NCBI RefSeq assembly: GCF_036250735.1
Contig: NZ_CP109430.1
Location: forward strand, 7,564,001 to 7,628,000
DNA: 64,000 nt
Origin: Streptosporangium sp. NBC_01495
Lineage (GTDB): Bacteria; Actinomycetota; Actinomycetes; Streptosporangiales; Streptosporangiaceae
Reading direction: 5' to 3'
The position numbers and the translations under genes were made by a program. The notes beneath the pieces were generated by a model, which was given only the letters and a program-made list of their open reading frames with translations, was not told where the DNA came from and made no database searches. Positions 51,087 through 59,868 of this stretch are shown here, piece after piece. Positions within the stretch are counted from its first letter, which is position 1. Each line of letters begins with the position of its first letter.

Positions 51087-52154
51087 ATGCGTAGATGGCG
51101 TGCGGCCACAGTGATCGCAACGATCGGTGTCGCGGTGGGGGCGCTGTCCGGGACGGCGACCGCCGACGGAGACGGCGATCGCGACAGGCACCACCGTCGC
51201 ACCTTCGACCTGCAGGCCCACCGGGGTGGGCTGGGGTTGGTCGTGGAGAGCACTCTCGCCTCGTTCGCCAACGGGCTGGAGGTCGGGGTCAGCACGCTCG
51301 AACTCGACGTGCAGATCACCGAGGACGGCAGGGCGGTCGTGACCCATGACCGGCAGATCAACGGCAGGAAGTGCCGGGACACCGCCCCCGCGTTCGACGG
51401 CGACCCCGAGTTCCCCTATGTCGGCAAGTTCGTCAACACGCTGACCCTGGCGCAGGTCAGGACCATGGACTGCGGCAGCCAGACGCTGGCGGAGTTCCCC
51501 GGCCAGCGACCGGTCCCCGGAGCTCGGATGCCCCTGCTGAGCGAGGTGTTCGACCTGGTCAAGCGTTACCGCGCGCACGACGTCACGCTCAACGTCGAGA
51601 CCAAGGTCGAGGCCGGGGCGCCGCATCAGACGGCCCCCAGGGAGCAGTTCGTCCAGGTCACCGCGGCCGAGATCCGCAAAGCCGGGATGCGGCGCCAGGT
51701 CACCGTCCAGAGCTTCGACTGGGGCGCCCTGATGCGGATGCGCCAGGTCGACCGGAGGCTGCCTCTCGTGGCCCTGACCAACCGGGACTTCCTCCAGACC
51801 GGACAGCCCGGCGCGTCCCCCTGGCTCGGCGGGATCGACATCGACGACTTCGGCGGCGACCCGCTCAAGGCGATCAAGTCCTTCGGCGCGACCGCCTTCT
51901 CCCCCGTGCACGGCACGCCGCAGAACGGGAAGGTCACCGACCCCGGCTACCAGCCCTACGTCACCAGGGAGATGGTCGACCAGGCGCACCGCCTCGGCAT
52001 CAAGGTGATCCCGTGGACCGTCGACGACGAGCCGACGCTGAACAAGCTCATCGACGACGGCGTCGACGGCATCATCACCGACTACCCCGACCGCCTGCGG
52101 AAGGTGATGTCCGACCGCGGGTTCAAGCTTCCCCGGCCGTACTTCCCCAGGTAG
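51087..52154 (+). CDS. Secreted glycerophosphodiester phosphodiesterase
   Basis: A 355-residue GDPD-family enzyme releasing glycerol 3-phosphate from phospholipid or teichoic-acid headgroups. Signal peptide MRRWRAATVIATIGVAVGAL with cleavage near TATA-DG. The catalytic histidine pair is in LQAHRGGLGLVVESTLASF and VVTHDRQING, and metal-binding Glu/Asp in LELDVQITEDG. The C-terminal VIPWTVDDEPTLNKLIDDGV, then DGIITDYPDRL completes the TIM barrel. ATG 51087 follows GAGGGAC. It stands alone between the GntR gene and the convergent peroxiredoxin gene. Confidence 0.92.
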   Translation: MRRWRAATVIATIGVAVGALSGTATADGDGDRDRHHRRTFDLQAHRGGLGLVVESTLASFANGLEVGVSTLELDVQITEDGRAVVTHDRQINGRKCRDTAPAFDGDPEFPYVGKFVNTLTLAQVRTMDCGSQTLAEFPGQRPVPGARMPLLSEVFDLVKRYRAHDVTLNVETKVEAGAPHQTAPREQFVQVTAAEIRKAGMRRQVTVQSFDWGALMRMRQVDRRLPLVALTNRDFLQTGQPGASPWLGGIDIDDFGGDPLKAIKSFGATAFSPVHGTPQNGKVTDPGYQPYVTREMVDQAHRLGIKVIPWTVDDEPTLNKLIDDGVDGIITDYPDRLRKVMSDRGFKLPRPYFPR

Positions 52155-52220
52155 TCCCCGGCCGGGGGCCCGCGCCGGTTTCGCGACGCCGTGGGAACAG
52201 GAGAAAGACGACTCCTGAGG

Positions 52221-52697
52221 TCAGGGGTGGGGGCGGGAGCGGAGGACTTCGAGGGCGCGGTCGGCGTGGGCCTCCATGGAGGTCTCGCTGTGGATCACTT
52301 CCAGAAGGCGGTGGTCCACGTCGATGACGAAGGTCATCCGGCGGGTGAGGAAGGGGCCCACCGCGACGGCGCGGCGGGCGCCGAGACGTCGGGCGACGGT
52401 GCCGTCAGGGTCGGAGAGCAGGGGATAACCCAGCTGGTTGGCCTGGGCGAACCTCGCCTGCCGGTCGACCTGGTCGCGGCTGATCCCGATCCTGGTCGCC
52501 CCCTCGGCGGCGAAGTCGGCCGCCAGGTCGCGGAAGTGGCAGCTCTCGGCCGTGCATCCGGAGGTCATGGCCGCCGGATAGAAGAAGAGCACCACCGGCC
52601 CCTTGGCCAGGAACTCGCTGAGCCGCCTCGGCGTGCCCGTCTCGTCGAGGAGCTCGAAGTCCTCGATCACATCTCCCACCGCGAGGCTCACGCCCAC
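52221..52697 (-). CDS. Peroxiredoxin (BCP/AhpC-TSA type)
   Basis: A 158-residue thiol peroxidase. The peroxidatic cysteine is in FFYPAAMTSGCTAESCHFRD, where the usual PxxxTxGC reads PAAMTSGC and a second cysteine follows five residues later, as in bacterioferritin-comigratory-protein-type peroxiredoxins. The thioredoxin fold continues with GISRDQVDRQARFA and YPLLSDPDG. No signal peptide, so it is cytoplasmic. ATG 52697. The gene ends 66 bp from the convergent phosphodiesterase gene. Confidence 0.92.
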   Translation of the reverse strand: MGVSLAVGDVIEDFELLDETGTPRRLSEFLAKGPVVLFFYPAAMTSGCTAESCHFRDLAADFAAEGATRIGISRDQVDRQARFAQANQLGYPLLSDPDGTVARRLGARRAVAVGPFLTRRMTFVIDVDHRLLEVIHSETSMEAHADRALEVLRSRPHP

Positions 52698-52883
52698 GAG
52701 TCATCTCCTTACGTCGTCGGAGGATCTCCGCTCGCCCCGGCCGTCGTGATCGGCGAGACTGGGAGTCGGAGTCCCAACCTCATTTCTAAGCGATTCACCG
52801 GCCGAGTGACAGGCCCCCTGCCGCCCCACCCTGGAATATCCGTTCTCGTCCTCCGGAAACCCCGCGAATCACCGCCGGGCCCC

Positions 52884-53765
52884 TCAGCCGTCACTCCGGC
52901 CCGGTCGTCCTCGGCGTCCCCCTCGAGCGTACGGGCGCACGACGACGAGCGCGAGAAGTGTGAAGACCGGGGCGACCACACCGGCCCAGGGCGGCGCGAA
53001 GCGCAGGAGCAGGGACGCGCAGAGGGCACCGAGGACGAGCGCGACGACGATGGCGGCACGACGCCGGTTGTCGGCGGACCAGCCCGACGCCGAGGTCTCG
53101 AACAGCGCGGTGAGGGTACCCGTGACGAACGTCGCCGTGATGCCGGCGAGGTTGACGCGACGGGCCGCCGCGGCCTGCATGCCCATGGCGCAGGATCCCG
53201 CCCCGATCAGCGCGAGAATCACGGCCGGGCCGGGTGCGCCCCCGCTGAACGCCCAGCCGGCGAGAAAGGCGACCTGGAGGGCCAGGCCGGCCCGCAGGAG
53301 CCTGATGACGGCCAACGGCCACCACGCGTTCCCTCGGTGACGCCCGGGCATCTTGAAGCCGATGAGAAGCCCCGCGCAGAACCCCGCGCAGGCGAGTCCG
53401 GAACGCAGCGCGTGGAGCACCCAGTCCTCGCGGCCGGCGAGGGCGAAGAGGATGAGGTTTCCGGTCATGTTCGCGGTGAAGACACCGCCGAGCCCGAGGA
53501 AGGCGATCGCGTCCATCGCCCCCGCCGCCAGCGTCAGCAGCACGAGAGCGACATGGCTTCGCCGCTGGACGGACCCCGTCTCGGGGACCCGCACGGGAAC
53601 GGGCTCGGCACCGGAGGCGGGAGCCGGAGCGAGCGCGGGGGGCGGACCAGGTGTGGGAGCCGGATCGGAGGCGGGCGCGGGAGGTGGGCCGACGGGCACC
53701 GAGGGGTCTTCGCCCTCAGGGCGGGTCATGGGGTTGATCGGCCATCTGCCGTCCTCCGTGGTCAT
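52884..53765 (-). CDS. DUF1275 (YoaK-like) membrane protein
   Basis: A 293-residue membrane protein. After a Pro/Ala-rich cytoplasmic N-terminus of about 70 residues come six or seven membrane segments. The family pattern is ALVLLTLAAGAMDAIAFLGL followed by FTANMTGNLILFALA near residues 75-110, then a later VNLAGITATFVTGTLTALFE. The biochemical function of this family is not known to me. The start is uncertain: ATG 53765 gives a long Pro-rich leader, ATG 53729 is a shorter alternative, and neither has a clear ribosome binding site. Confidence 0.82.
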   Translation of the reverse strand: MTTEDGRWPINPMTRPEGEDPSVPVGPPPAPASDPAPTPGPPPALAPAPASGAEPVPVRVPETGSVQRRSHVALVLLTLAAGAMDAIAFLGLGGVFTANMTGNLILFALAGREDWVLHALRSGLACAGFCAGLLIGFKMPGRHRGNAWWPLAVIRLLRAGLALQVAFLAGWAFSGGAPGPAVILALIGAGSCAMGMQAAAARRVNLAGITATFVTGTLTALFETSASGWSADNRRRAAIVVALVLGALCASLLLRFAPPWAGVVAPVFTLLALVVVRPYARGGRRGRPGRSDG

Positions 53766-54023
53766 GCGATTGCGCGCATGGTGGATTTTCCCAGCTTGAA
53801 GCGGTTTCACCCGGCTTCCCGCCTCCGGAGGCGGCCGTCGCGACACGTCGGCTCGGGAAGCGCGATGAACTTCCGGCTCCACGGGGTCCGATCCCCCGAT
53901 CGATCACGATGTTGCGGCGTCCCCTCGAACGCGCCCTGTCCCCGCGGAGCCCAACTGCCCAACTGTGCCTGACGCGCTCAGGTCACGTTTCGATCCGCCG
54001 GAGGCGACTCGCCGCAGTGGCCG

Positions 54024-54920
54024 TCAGTCCCCGGGGGTGGGCCGGTGGGCGGGCCCCCTCCACATGTAGTTGACGCCCTTCTCCTGGCCGACGACCCGGC
54101 CCGCCTCGTCGTAGGCGGTCACGGTGGCCAGGGGGGTGTCGACGACTTCCAGGGGTTCGCCGTTCGCGTCAACGCGCCCCCCGGGATCCGGGACCGGTTT
54201 CGTGAGCATCCGCCCGATGAAGAAACCGTTGGCCACCTGCGCGTCGACGCGCCGCCTGCCTGCCCAGTCGATCTCCACTCGCCGCACGTCAGGAGTGACA
54301 CGCCCGACGACAACCAGGTAGTTGTCATCCCTTTGCTCGCGTTCCGGCCCCACCGCGTACGAGTGAGTTTGCCCCTCGTAGGCGTCCACGTTGAGGTCGC
54401 CGGAGAAGCCGGTCAGGTCCCCGGGGGGGTTGTAGCCCCAGTAGGTGAACACCGCGCGCCCCGCGAACTCCTTCTGCGTGGTCGGCGTGCACAGGACGAA
54501 GCCGGCGGTGCTGCCGACCAGCGCGGTGGATCCTCCCCTGTCGCGGTACTCCACCAGTACGCGGAAGTCCTCGGCCCTGCCGTGTTCGGGGATTCGCCGA
54601 TTGCCGTCCATGTTGTGCACCGGCCCGCCCGTGGGCATGCACTCGCGTACCGCCCGCAGCTGCTCGGGAGTGTTCCGCGGCAGTCCGGCGACCTTCGCGG
54701 CGATGTTCCGGCCTTCGGGAAATCCGGAAGAAGAGCCCACGACGAAGACACCGGCCACGGAGGCCGCGGCGACCGCCAGTCCGGCGAGCGACCACGACAG
54801 GCGGCGGCGCCTTGAGGCTCCGGCGGCTGCCCGGGAGGCGTAGGCGAGGGCGTCGACCGGCCGGGCCTCGCCCGCCATCAGCCTCAGCTCCTCGGTGATC
54901 TTCTGCTCGTTGACGGTCAT
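54024..54920 (-). CDS. Membrane-anchored protein paired with SigE-type sigma factor (possible anti-sigma)
   Basis: A 298-residue protein with a 55-residue cytoplasmic N-terminus, one membrane helix at about 50-70 (SWSLAGLAVAAASVAGVFVV) and a large outside domain. ATG 54920 is separated by one base from the sigma-factor stop, so the genes are coupled. This layout is typical of the partner proteins of SigE-family ECF factors in actinomycetes. No zinc-binding HxxxCxxC anti-sigma motif is present, so anti-sigma activity is only inferred from position. The outside part (FVLCTPTTQKEFAGRAVFTY, YLVVVGRVTPDVRRVEIDW) shows no enzyme motif. Confidence 0.7.
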   Translation of the reverse strand: MTVNEQKITEELRLMAGEARPVDALAYASRAAAGASRRRRLSWSLAGLAVAAASVAGVFVVGSSSGFPEGRNIAAKVAGLPRNTPEQLRAVRECMPTGGPVHNMDGNRRIPEHGRAEDFRVLVEYRDRGGSTALVGSTAGFVLCTPTTQKEFAGRAVFTYWGYNPPGDLTGFSGDLNVDAYEGQTHSYAVGPEREQRDDNYLVVVGRVTPDVRRVEIDWAGRRRVDAQVANGFFIGRMLTKPVPDPGGRVDANGEPLEVVDTPLATVTAYDEAGRVVGQEKGVNYMWRGPAHRPTPGD

Positions 54921-54921
54921 G

Positions 54922-55422
54922 TCAGGCCTCCAGGGTGACGGTTTCGCCGACCAGCTCGCGGAGCCGGACGATCGCCTGATGGGTCTGGCTGCGGACGGTT
55001 CCCACCGAGCAGCCCATGATCTTCGCGACCTCCGATTCGGAGAGGTCCTCGTAGTAGCGCAGCACCAGCACCGCGCGTTTGCGCACCGGCAGGGCACGCA
55101 GTGCCTGTTGCAGGGTGAGACGGTTCTCGATCTCGCCGACGCGGTCGCCGACCGCCTGGTCGGGGGGCGTCCGAACCACTCGTTCGCGGCCCCAGCGGGG
55201 ACTTCGCCAGCGGCCGACCTGCTCGTGGTACATCACCCGCCGCACGTAGGCCTCGGGATTGCCGCGAATTCTCCGCCAGTGGCCGGTGGTCTTCATCAGC
55301 GCTGTCTGTAGCAGGTCCTCCGCGGCGTGCTGGTCGTTGGTCAGGACGTAGGCGAGCCTGATCAGGCTGTCCGATCGGCTGACCACGAATTCAGCGAATT
55401 CGCGTTGTTGATTGGGATGCAA
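54922..55422 (-). CDS. SigE-family ECF RNA polymerase sigma factor
   Basis: A 166-residue extracytoplasmic-function sigma factor with region 2 (FVVSRSDSLIRLAYVLTNDQ, then AAEDLLQTALMKTTGHWRRI) and region 4 (ALRALPVRKRAVLVLRYYED, then SESEVAKIMGCSVGTVRSQT). The pattern is that of actinobacterial SigE-like ECFs. The start is TTG 55422, with GGAGAG a few bases upstream; no ATG or GTG lies nearby in frame. The following gene encodes its membrane partner. Targets are unknown. Confidence 0.9.
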   Translation of the reverse strand: MHPNQQREFAEFVVSRSDSLIRLAYVLTNDQHAAEDLLQTALMKTTGHWRRIRGNPEAYVRRVMYHEQVGRWRSPRWGRERVVRTPPDQAVGDRVGEIENRLTLQQALRALPVRKRAVLVLRYYEDLSESEVAKIMGCSVGTVRSQTHQAIVRLRELVGETVTLEA

Positions 55423-55749
55423 GGCTCTCCTCGGGTCTCATCCGTTTAGATGCGACCGAGGCCGTGCATCTATGGCGTACTACCGCGACTGACTCTGCCG
55501 ACCTTCCGGGAGGCGGTGTCGGTCCGAGATCGTCGCGCGGCACCTGGCGGCTCGCCCCGGCGCCTCGTCGCGACGGTCCCTGGAATCCGCCGGGAGGGCC
55601 GGGGCTTTCGCGGGCCGCCGATCAGGCGCTCGTCACGCGTCCGTACCAGAACACCGGGATAAGGGCGGACGCCCCCCTCGGGCCTCAGGGCAACGCCGGG
55701 ATCCGGTCCGGCGCGCCCGCTTCAAAATCCGCCACGGGAACGGCGGCGC
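55423..55749. other. 327-bp intergenic region before the sigma-factor gene
   Basis: No gene seen. It should carry the sigma-factor promoter near 55430-55500, but I find no convincing ECF -35/-10 pair. The far end is the 3' flank of the EamA transporter gene, with no clear terminator hairpin. Confidence 0.4.
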
Positions 55750-56760
55750 TCAGGAGCGGGCCCGCTGTGTCAGGGCGACGCACGCGAGGACGGCCAGCGC
55801 CGCCGCGATCGTGACCGCGCCGAAGAGCTCGCCGAGCAGCAGCCAGGCCCACAGCAGCGTCAGCAGCGGCTGGGCGAGCTGGGTCTGCCCGGCGCGGGCG
55901 ATGCCGCCCATGGCCAGGCCCGCGTACCAGGGGATGAAGCCGAGGAACATCGAGACCAGGCCGACGTACGCGAATCCGGCCAGCGAGGCGGCGGTGGGCC
56001 GCAGGTCGGTGGTGAGCGCGAGCGCGACGGTGATCGGCACGGTCAGCGGGGCGGCGAGGACGAGGGTGTGGGAGATCACCCGCCAGCCGGGGGTCTCGCG
56101 GGCCAGGCGCCCGCCCTCGGTGTAGCCGACGGCGGCCGACAGCAGCGCGCCGACGAGCAGCAGGTCGGCCCCGGTGACGTGGCCGCCGCCCATGCTGAGG
56201 GTGAAGGCGGTGATCGACACGGCGCCGAGGCCGCAGGAGACCCAGAACAGCGCCCTGGGCCACTCCCCCGCCCGCAGCACCGCGCAGGCCGCGGTGGCCG
56301 CGGGCAGCAGCCCGATCACCACGGCGGCGTGCGAGGTGGAGGCCCCGGCGTGGAGCGCCAGGCCGCTGAAGAGGGGGAAGCCGAACACCACGCCTGCCAC
56401 GATGACGCCGTACGACCGGAGCCGGGACCTGGGCGGCAGCAGCGGCACCCTGGCCACGAGGAGGAAGGCGGCGGCCGCGACGGCCGCGACGGCGGCCCGG
56501 CCAACCGCCACCAGGTAGGGGTCGAAGCCCTCCATCGCGAAGACCGTCGCCGGGAACGACCCCGAGAACGCCAGCACCCCGAGCCCGGCCAGCAGGGTCC
56601 CCCGCCAGGCCCCGTCCGGCGCCCCGGGCGGCAGCGCGCCGGCCGGCCGCCGATCGTGACGCGCCTCCCGCGGAGGCACCACACCGGGCAGTGCCTCCGC
56701 GGGCGGGGCCGTATCCGCCGCTATCCGATTTGGCACGATAGCGCTACTCTTTTCACTCAT
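55750..56760 (-). CDS. EamA/DMT-family exporter
   Basis: A 336-residue drug/metabolite transporter with ten membrane segments in two EamA repeats after a Pro-rich N-terminus; typical segments are LLAGLGVLAFSGSFPATVFA, VIGLLPAATAACAVL and FLGFIPWYAGLAMGG. ATG 56760 gives the longest form; GTG 56736 is possible. Family members export amino acids or metabolites. It is transcribed divergently from a MocR-type regulator, with start codons overlapping, a pairing in which the regulator senses an amino-group compound and controls the exporter. Confidence 0.85.
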   Translation of the reverse strand: MSEKSSAIVPNRIAADTAPPAEALPGVVPPREARHDRRPAGALPPGAPDGAWRGTLLAGLGVLAFSGSFPATVFAMEGFDPYLVAVGRAAVAAVAAAAFLLVARVPLLPPRSRLRSYGVIVAGVVFGFPLFSGLALHAGASTSHAAVVIGLLPAATAACAVLRAGEWPRALFWVSCGLGAVSITAFTLSMGGGHVTGADLLLVGALLSAAVGYTEGGRLARETPGWRVISHTLVLAAPLTVPITVALALTTDLRPTAASLAGFAYVGLVSMFLGFIPWYAGLAMGGIARAGQTQLAQPLLTLLWAWLLLGELFGAVTIAAALAVLACVALTQRARS

Positions 56761-56781
56761 GAATGACGATAGCAGTATCGT
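56735..56781. promoter_or_regulatory. Repeated ACGATAGC elements over the EamA/MocR divergent starts
   Basis: ACGATAGC occurs at 56735-56742 and 56766-56773, 31 bp apart (about three helical turns). The second is part of a perfect inverted repeat, ACGATA-GCAG-TATCGT (56766-56781). MocR regulators bind spaced direct repeats, so these are good candidates; they flank both start codons. Confidence 0.55.
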
Positions 56782-58156
56782 CCGGCTCACCGCCACGCTC
56801 CGTGAGGAGGTGTCGCGGCTCCGTCCGGGCGATCGGCTGCCGTCGAGCCGGGAGCTGGTCCGGCTGCACAACGTGAGCCCGGTGACCGTGTCGCGCGCGA
56901 TCGGCAGACTCGCCACCGAGGGACGGGTGATCACCAGGCCCGGCAGCGGCGCCTACGTGGCCCCGGCGGTCACGCGGCTTGGCGACAGCGCCGACATGTC
57001 GTGGCAGACGGTGGCGCTCGGCGACAGGGTGGTGGACGACAGCGAGGTCAGCGGCCTGCTCACCGCCCCGCCCGACGGGGTCATCCCGCTCACCGGCGGT
57101 TACCTCAACCCGGCCCTGCGCCCCTCCAGGGCTCTGTCGGCCGCCGCCTCCCGGGCGCTCCGCCGCCCCGACGTCTGGGCGATGCCGCCGCTCACCGGTC
57201 TCTCCGAGCTGCGCAGGTGGTTCGCCCAGGAGCTGGGCGGCGACGTCACCCCGTCGGACGTGCTGGTCGTCAGCGGCGGGCAGGCGGCGCTCATCCACGC
57301 CTTCCGCGCCCTCGCCGCCCCCGGCACCCCCGTACTCGTCGAGACCCCCACCTACCCGGGCGCGCTCGCGGCGGCGCGGGCCGCCGGCCTCCGCGCGACG
57401 GCCGTGCCCATGGACCGCGACGGGGTGCGGCCCGAACTCCTCGCGGAGGCGTTCGCCGTGACCGGCGCGCGGGTCCTCCTCTGCCAGCCGACCCTGCACA
57501 ACCCCACCGGCGCGACCCTGACCCTGGAGCGGCGCGAGCAGGTGCTGGCGATCGCCCGCGCCGCCGGGGCGTTCGTGATCGAGGACGACTACGCCCGCTA
57601 CCTCACCACCGCCCCCGTACCGCCGCCGCTGGTCGCGCTGGACGCCCACGGCACGGTCGTGCACATCAACTCCCTGACCAAGGCCCTGTCGCCGAGCCTG
57701 CGGGTCGCCGGGGTCGTCGCCCGGGGCCCCGCCGCCCGGCGGCTGAGGGCGAGCCAGCTCGTGGAGTCGTTCTTCGTGGCCAGGCCGCTCCAGGAGACGG
57801 CGCTGGAGTTCGTCGGCTCGCCCGCCTGGCGGCGCCACCTGGCCGCGCTGGGCACCGAACTGGCGCTCCGCAGGGACACCCTCGCCGCCGCCCTGACCGC
57901 CCGGATGCCCGGCGCCGGGATCCACCTCGTCCCCCGCGGCGGCCTGCACCTGTGGGTACGGCTCCCCGAGGAGCTGGACGAGGAGACCGTGGTCGAGGCC
58001 GCTGGGAGGGCGGGCGCCCTGGTGAGTCCGGGGCGCATCTACTACCCCGCCGAGCCGCCGGGCCCGCGCATCAGGGTGACCCACTCGGCGGCCGTCCACA
58101 CGGCCGAGCTGGTCGAGGGCGTCCGCAGACTGGCGACGGCCCTGGACGGGCCCTGA
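56759..58156 (+). CDS. MocR-type regulator (GntR winged helix fused to aminotransferase-like domain)
   Basis: A 465-residue PLP-dependent regulator. Residues 5-75 form a GntR winged helix (LREEVSRLRPGDRLPSSREL, then NVSPVTVSRAIGRLATEGRV); residues 110-460 are a class I/II aminotransferase fold with GGQAALIHAFRAL, QPTLHNPTG, IEDDYARYL and the PLP lysine in HINSLTKALSPSLRVAGV. It presumably controls the divergent EamA exporter. ATG 56759 overlaps the exporter start region on the other strand, so at least one of the two transcripts is probably leaderless or starts further inside. Confidence 0.92.
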   Translation: MNDDSSIVRLTATLREEVSRLRPGDRLPSSRELVRLHNVSPVTVSRAIGRLATEGRVITRPGSGAYVAPAVTRLGDSADMSWQTVALGDRVVDDSEVSGLLTAPPDGVIPLTGGYLNPALRPSRALSAAASRALRRPDVWAMPPLTGLSELRRWFAQELGGDVTPSDVLVVSGGQAALIHAFRALAAPGTPVLVETPTYPGALAAARAAGLRATAVPMDRDGVRPELLAEAFAVTGARVLLCQPTLHNPTGATLTLERREQVLAIARAAGAFVIEDDYARYLTTAPVPPPLVALDAHGTVVHINSLTKALSPSLRVAGVVARGPAARRLRASQLVESFFVARPLQETALEFVGSPAWRRHLAALGTELALRRDTLAAALTARMPGAGIHLVPRGGLHLWVRLPEELDEETVVEAAGRAGALVSPGRIYYPAEPPGPRIRVTHSAAVHTAELVEGVRRLATALDGP

Positions 58157-58273
58157 CCACCGCCCCGTCTCCCCACGGAACCGGGCGACGGCCCTGGAAG
58201 GCCCCTGACCGCCTGGTCACCCTCCCGCGGGGCCGGGCGGCGCCCCCTGCCCCCCGACCCCGCGAGAGAGTGG

Positions 58274-58432
58274 TCAGGTGGCCGCGAAGACCTCGTGGTG
58301 GGTGACCGTGAGCTCTCGCTCGACCAGGAAGCGGTCGTCCTCGTCGTAGAAGACGGCGCGCGAGGGATCGTCCCCCGCGTACGACGCGCGCCTGCCGCTC
58401 TCCCTGAACGCGAGATAGGCCAGGTACCACAT
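58274..58432 (-). CDS. 52-aa hypothetical protein
   Basis: A short gene with a strong TAAGGAGG site seven bases before ATG 58432. The product starts MWYLAYLAFRESGRRASYAG and ends VTHHEVFAAT; it is compact and charged, with an FYDEDDRFLVERE stretch, and contains no cysteine or membrane helix. It is divergent from the CGNR regulator gene (94-bp gap), which suggests it is that regulator's target. It resembles no family I can name. The ribosome binding site and codon usage make it likely real. Confidence 0.65.
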   Translation of the reverse strand: MWYLAYLAFRESGRRASYAGDDPSRAVFYDEDDRFLVERELTVTHHEVFAAT

Positions 58433-58526
58433 GGCAACCTCCTTAAAACACCATCTAACACACTATGGCGGTGTCGAAGAGAACACAACCCCCTAATGGC
58501 GTACAGTGGTTGCGAAGGGGGAAGAG

Positions 58527-59099
58527 GTGAGCGACGAGATGGACGACCCCTCCGGCCTGGTGATCGACTTCGTGAACACCTACGACGTCGAGGAGAGGAC
58601 CGACTCGATCCCCTCCCCGGCCGCGCTGACCGCCTGGCTGGGCAGGCGGGACCTGATCGGCTCCGGAGACGCGGCCGACGAGAGGGATCTGGCGACGGCC
58701 GTCGGGCTCCGCGAGGCCCTCCGCGAGGCGCTTCGCCACAACCACGACCGCCCCGGCGGAGGCCGTGGCGCCGACGATCACGACCCCGGGCCGTCGAGGT
58801 CCTTCGCCGCCCTCCCGCTGCGCGTTGCCCTGACCGCCGACGGACCGGTGCTCGAACCCGTCGCGACAGGGGTTCCCGGAGGGCTGGCCGGGATCGTCGC
58901 CGCCGTGATGAGCGCCCGTTCCGAGGGGATGTGGCCGCGTCTGAAGGTCTGTACCGAGAGCACCTGCCAGTGGGCGTTCGTCGACTCGTCCAAGAACCGC
59001 TCGCGGTCGTGGTGTTCCATGAAGGTCTGCGGCAACCGCACGAAGACAAGGGCATATCGGGCTCGGCGGCAGACGGAGCCGGGTTCACGTCATCTCTGA
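58527..59099 (+). CDS. CGNR zinc-finger transcriptional regulator
   Basis: A 190-residue protein of the CGNR/ABATE family: an N-terminal stress-induced-antioxidant-like domain (LVIDFVNTYDVEERTDSIPS, then LREALREALRHN) and a C-terminal zinc finger CTESTCQWAFVDSSKNRSRS followed by WCSMKVCGNR, containing the name-giving CGNR. These proteins are putative transcription factors. GTG 58527 is selected since GGGGGAAG lies upstream; an in-frame GTG at 58506 is too early. It is divergent from the 52-aa gene. Confidence 0.88.
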   Translation: MSDEMDDPSGLVIDFVNTYDVEERTDSIPSPAALTAWLGRRDLIGSGDAADERDLATAVGLREALREALRHNHDRPGGGRGADDHDPGPSRSFAALPLRVALTADGPVLEPVATGVPGGLAGIVAAVMSARSEGMWPRLKVCTESTCQWAFVDSSKNRSRSWCSMKVCGNRTKTRAYRARRQTEPGSRHL

Positions 59100-59231
59100 G
59101 TCGGATTCCCCGATACGGTGTAAGAGCCTGCCTCACGGATCCACCCGCCTGATGCCCGCTCGCGTGGCACGAGATCCGCGAGACAGCGCGTTCCGAGGCG
59201 ACGGCAGACGGCAGAGAAGGAGCGGGCCGAG

Positions 59232-59843
59232 ATGGCAGACGTAGGCGTGCGGGCGGCTCGGCACGATGATGTCGCCGCGGTGACGGGCACCCAGATCCGC
59301 GCGTGGAAATACGGCTACCGGGATTTCCTTCCCGAAGGACCGCTGGAGCAGATGACCGGCCCGGCGGCCGAGAACATGTGGCGGCAGCAGTGGGAGGACG
59401 CGATCACCTCGCCACCCAGCCGCCGGCACCGCGTGCTGGTGGCCGTGGAGCAGGTCGTCCTCGACACCGACGCCTTCCCGGCGCTCGGTCCCGGCGGCAT
59501 CGAGGCCATGGCCGCGTTGCAGGGCGCCGAGAAGGTCGCCGGCCTGGCCTCACACGCACCGGCGGAGGATCCCGACCTCGACCCGACCACCGCCGGGGAG
59601 ATGCTCACGTTCCTGATCGACCCCGACCACGTCCGGCGCGGCCACGGCAGCCGGCTGCTGAACGCCACGGTCGACTACCTCCGTGACGACGGCTACCACA
59701 CCATCGTGACCTGGGTCTTCGCCGAGAACTACGCGGTGCGAGGCTTCCTGGAGTCCGCCGGGTGGGGCGCCGACGGGGCCGAGCGGGTCATCGACATGGG
59801 CCGTACGGTGCGGATGATCCGCCTGGCGACCGACATCAGCTAG
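59232..59843 (+). CDS. GNAT-family N-acetyltransferase
   Basis: A 203-residue GNAT protein. The acetyl-CoA site is visible as FLIDPDHVRRGHGSRLLNAT (R/Q-x-x-G-x-G/A) near residue 130, followed by VTWVFAENYAVRGFLESAGW, the classic motif B. The N-terminal half is longer than usual, with an acidic insert near residues 80-115. Substrate unknown. It ends 25 bp before menA on the same strand, so the two may be cotranscribed. Confidence 0.85.
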   Translation: MADVGVRAARHDDVAAVTGTQIRAWKYGYRDFLPEGPLEQMTGPAAENMWRQQWEDAITSPPSRRHRVLVAVEQVVLDTDAFPALGPGGIEAMAALQGAEKVAGLASHAPAEDPDLDPTTAGEMLTFLIDPDHVRRGHGSRLLNATVDYLRDDGYHTIVTWVFAENYAVRGFLESAGWGADGAERVIDMGRTVRMIRLATDIS

Positions 59844-59868
59844 AGCCGGAGAGGAACCCCGCACCCCC

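Noticed and set aside
52157..52168. CCCCGGCCGGGG palindrome after the phosphodiesterase gene as a terminator
   Set aside because: A palindrome without a loop is a weak hairpin; such GC runs are expected by chance in this sequence.
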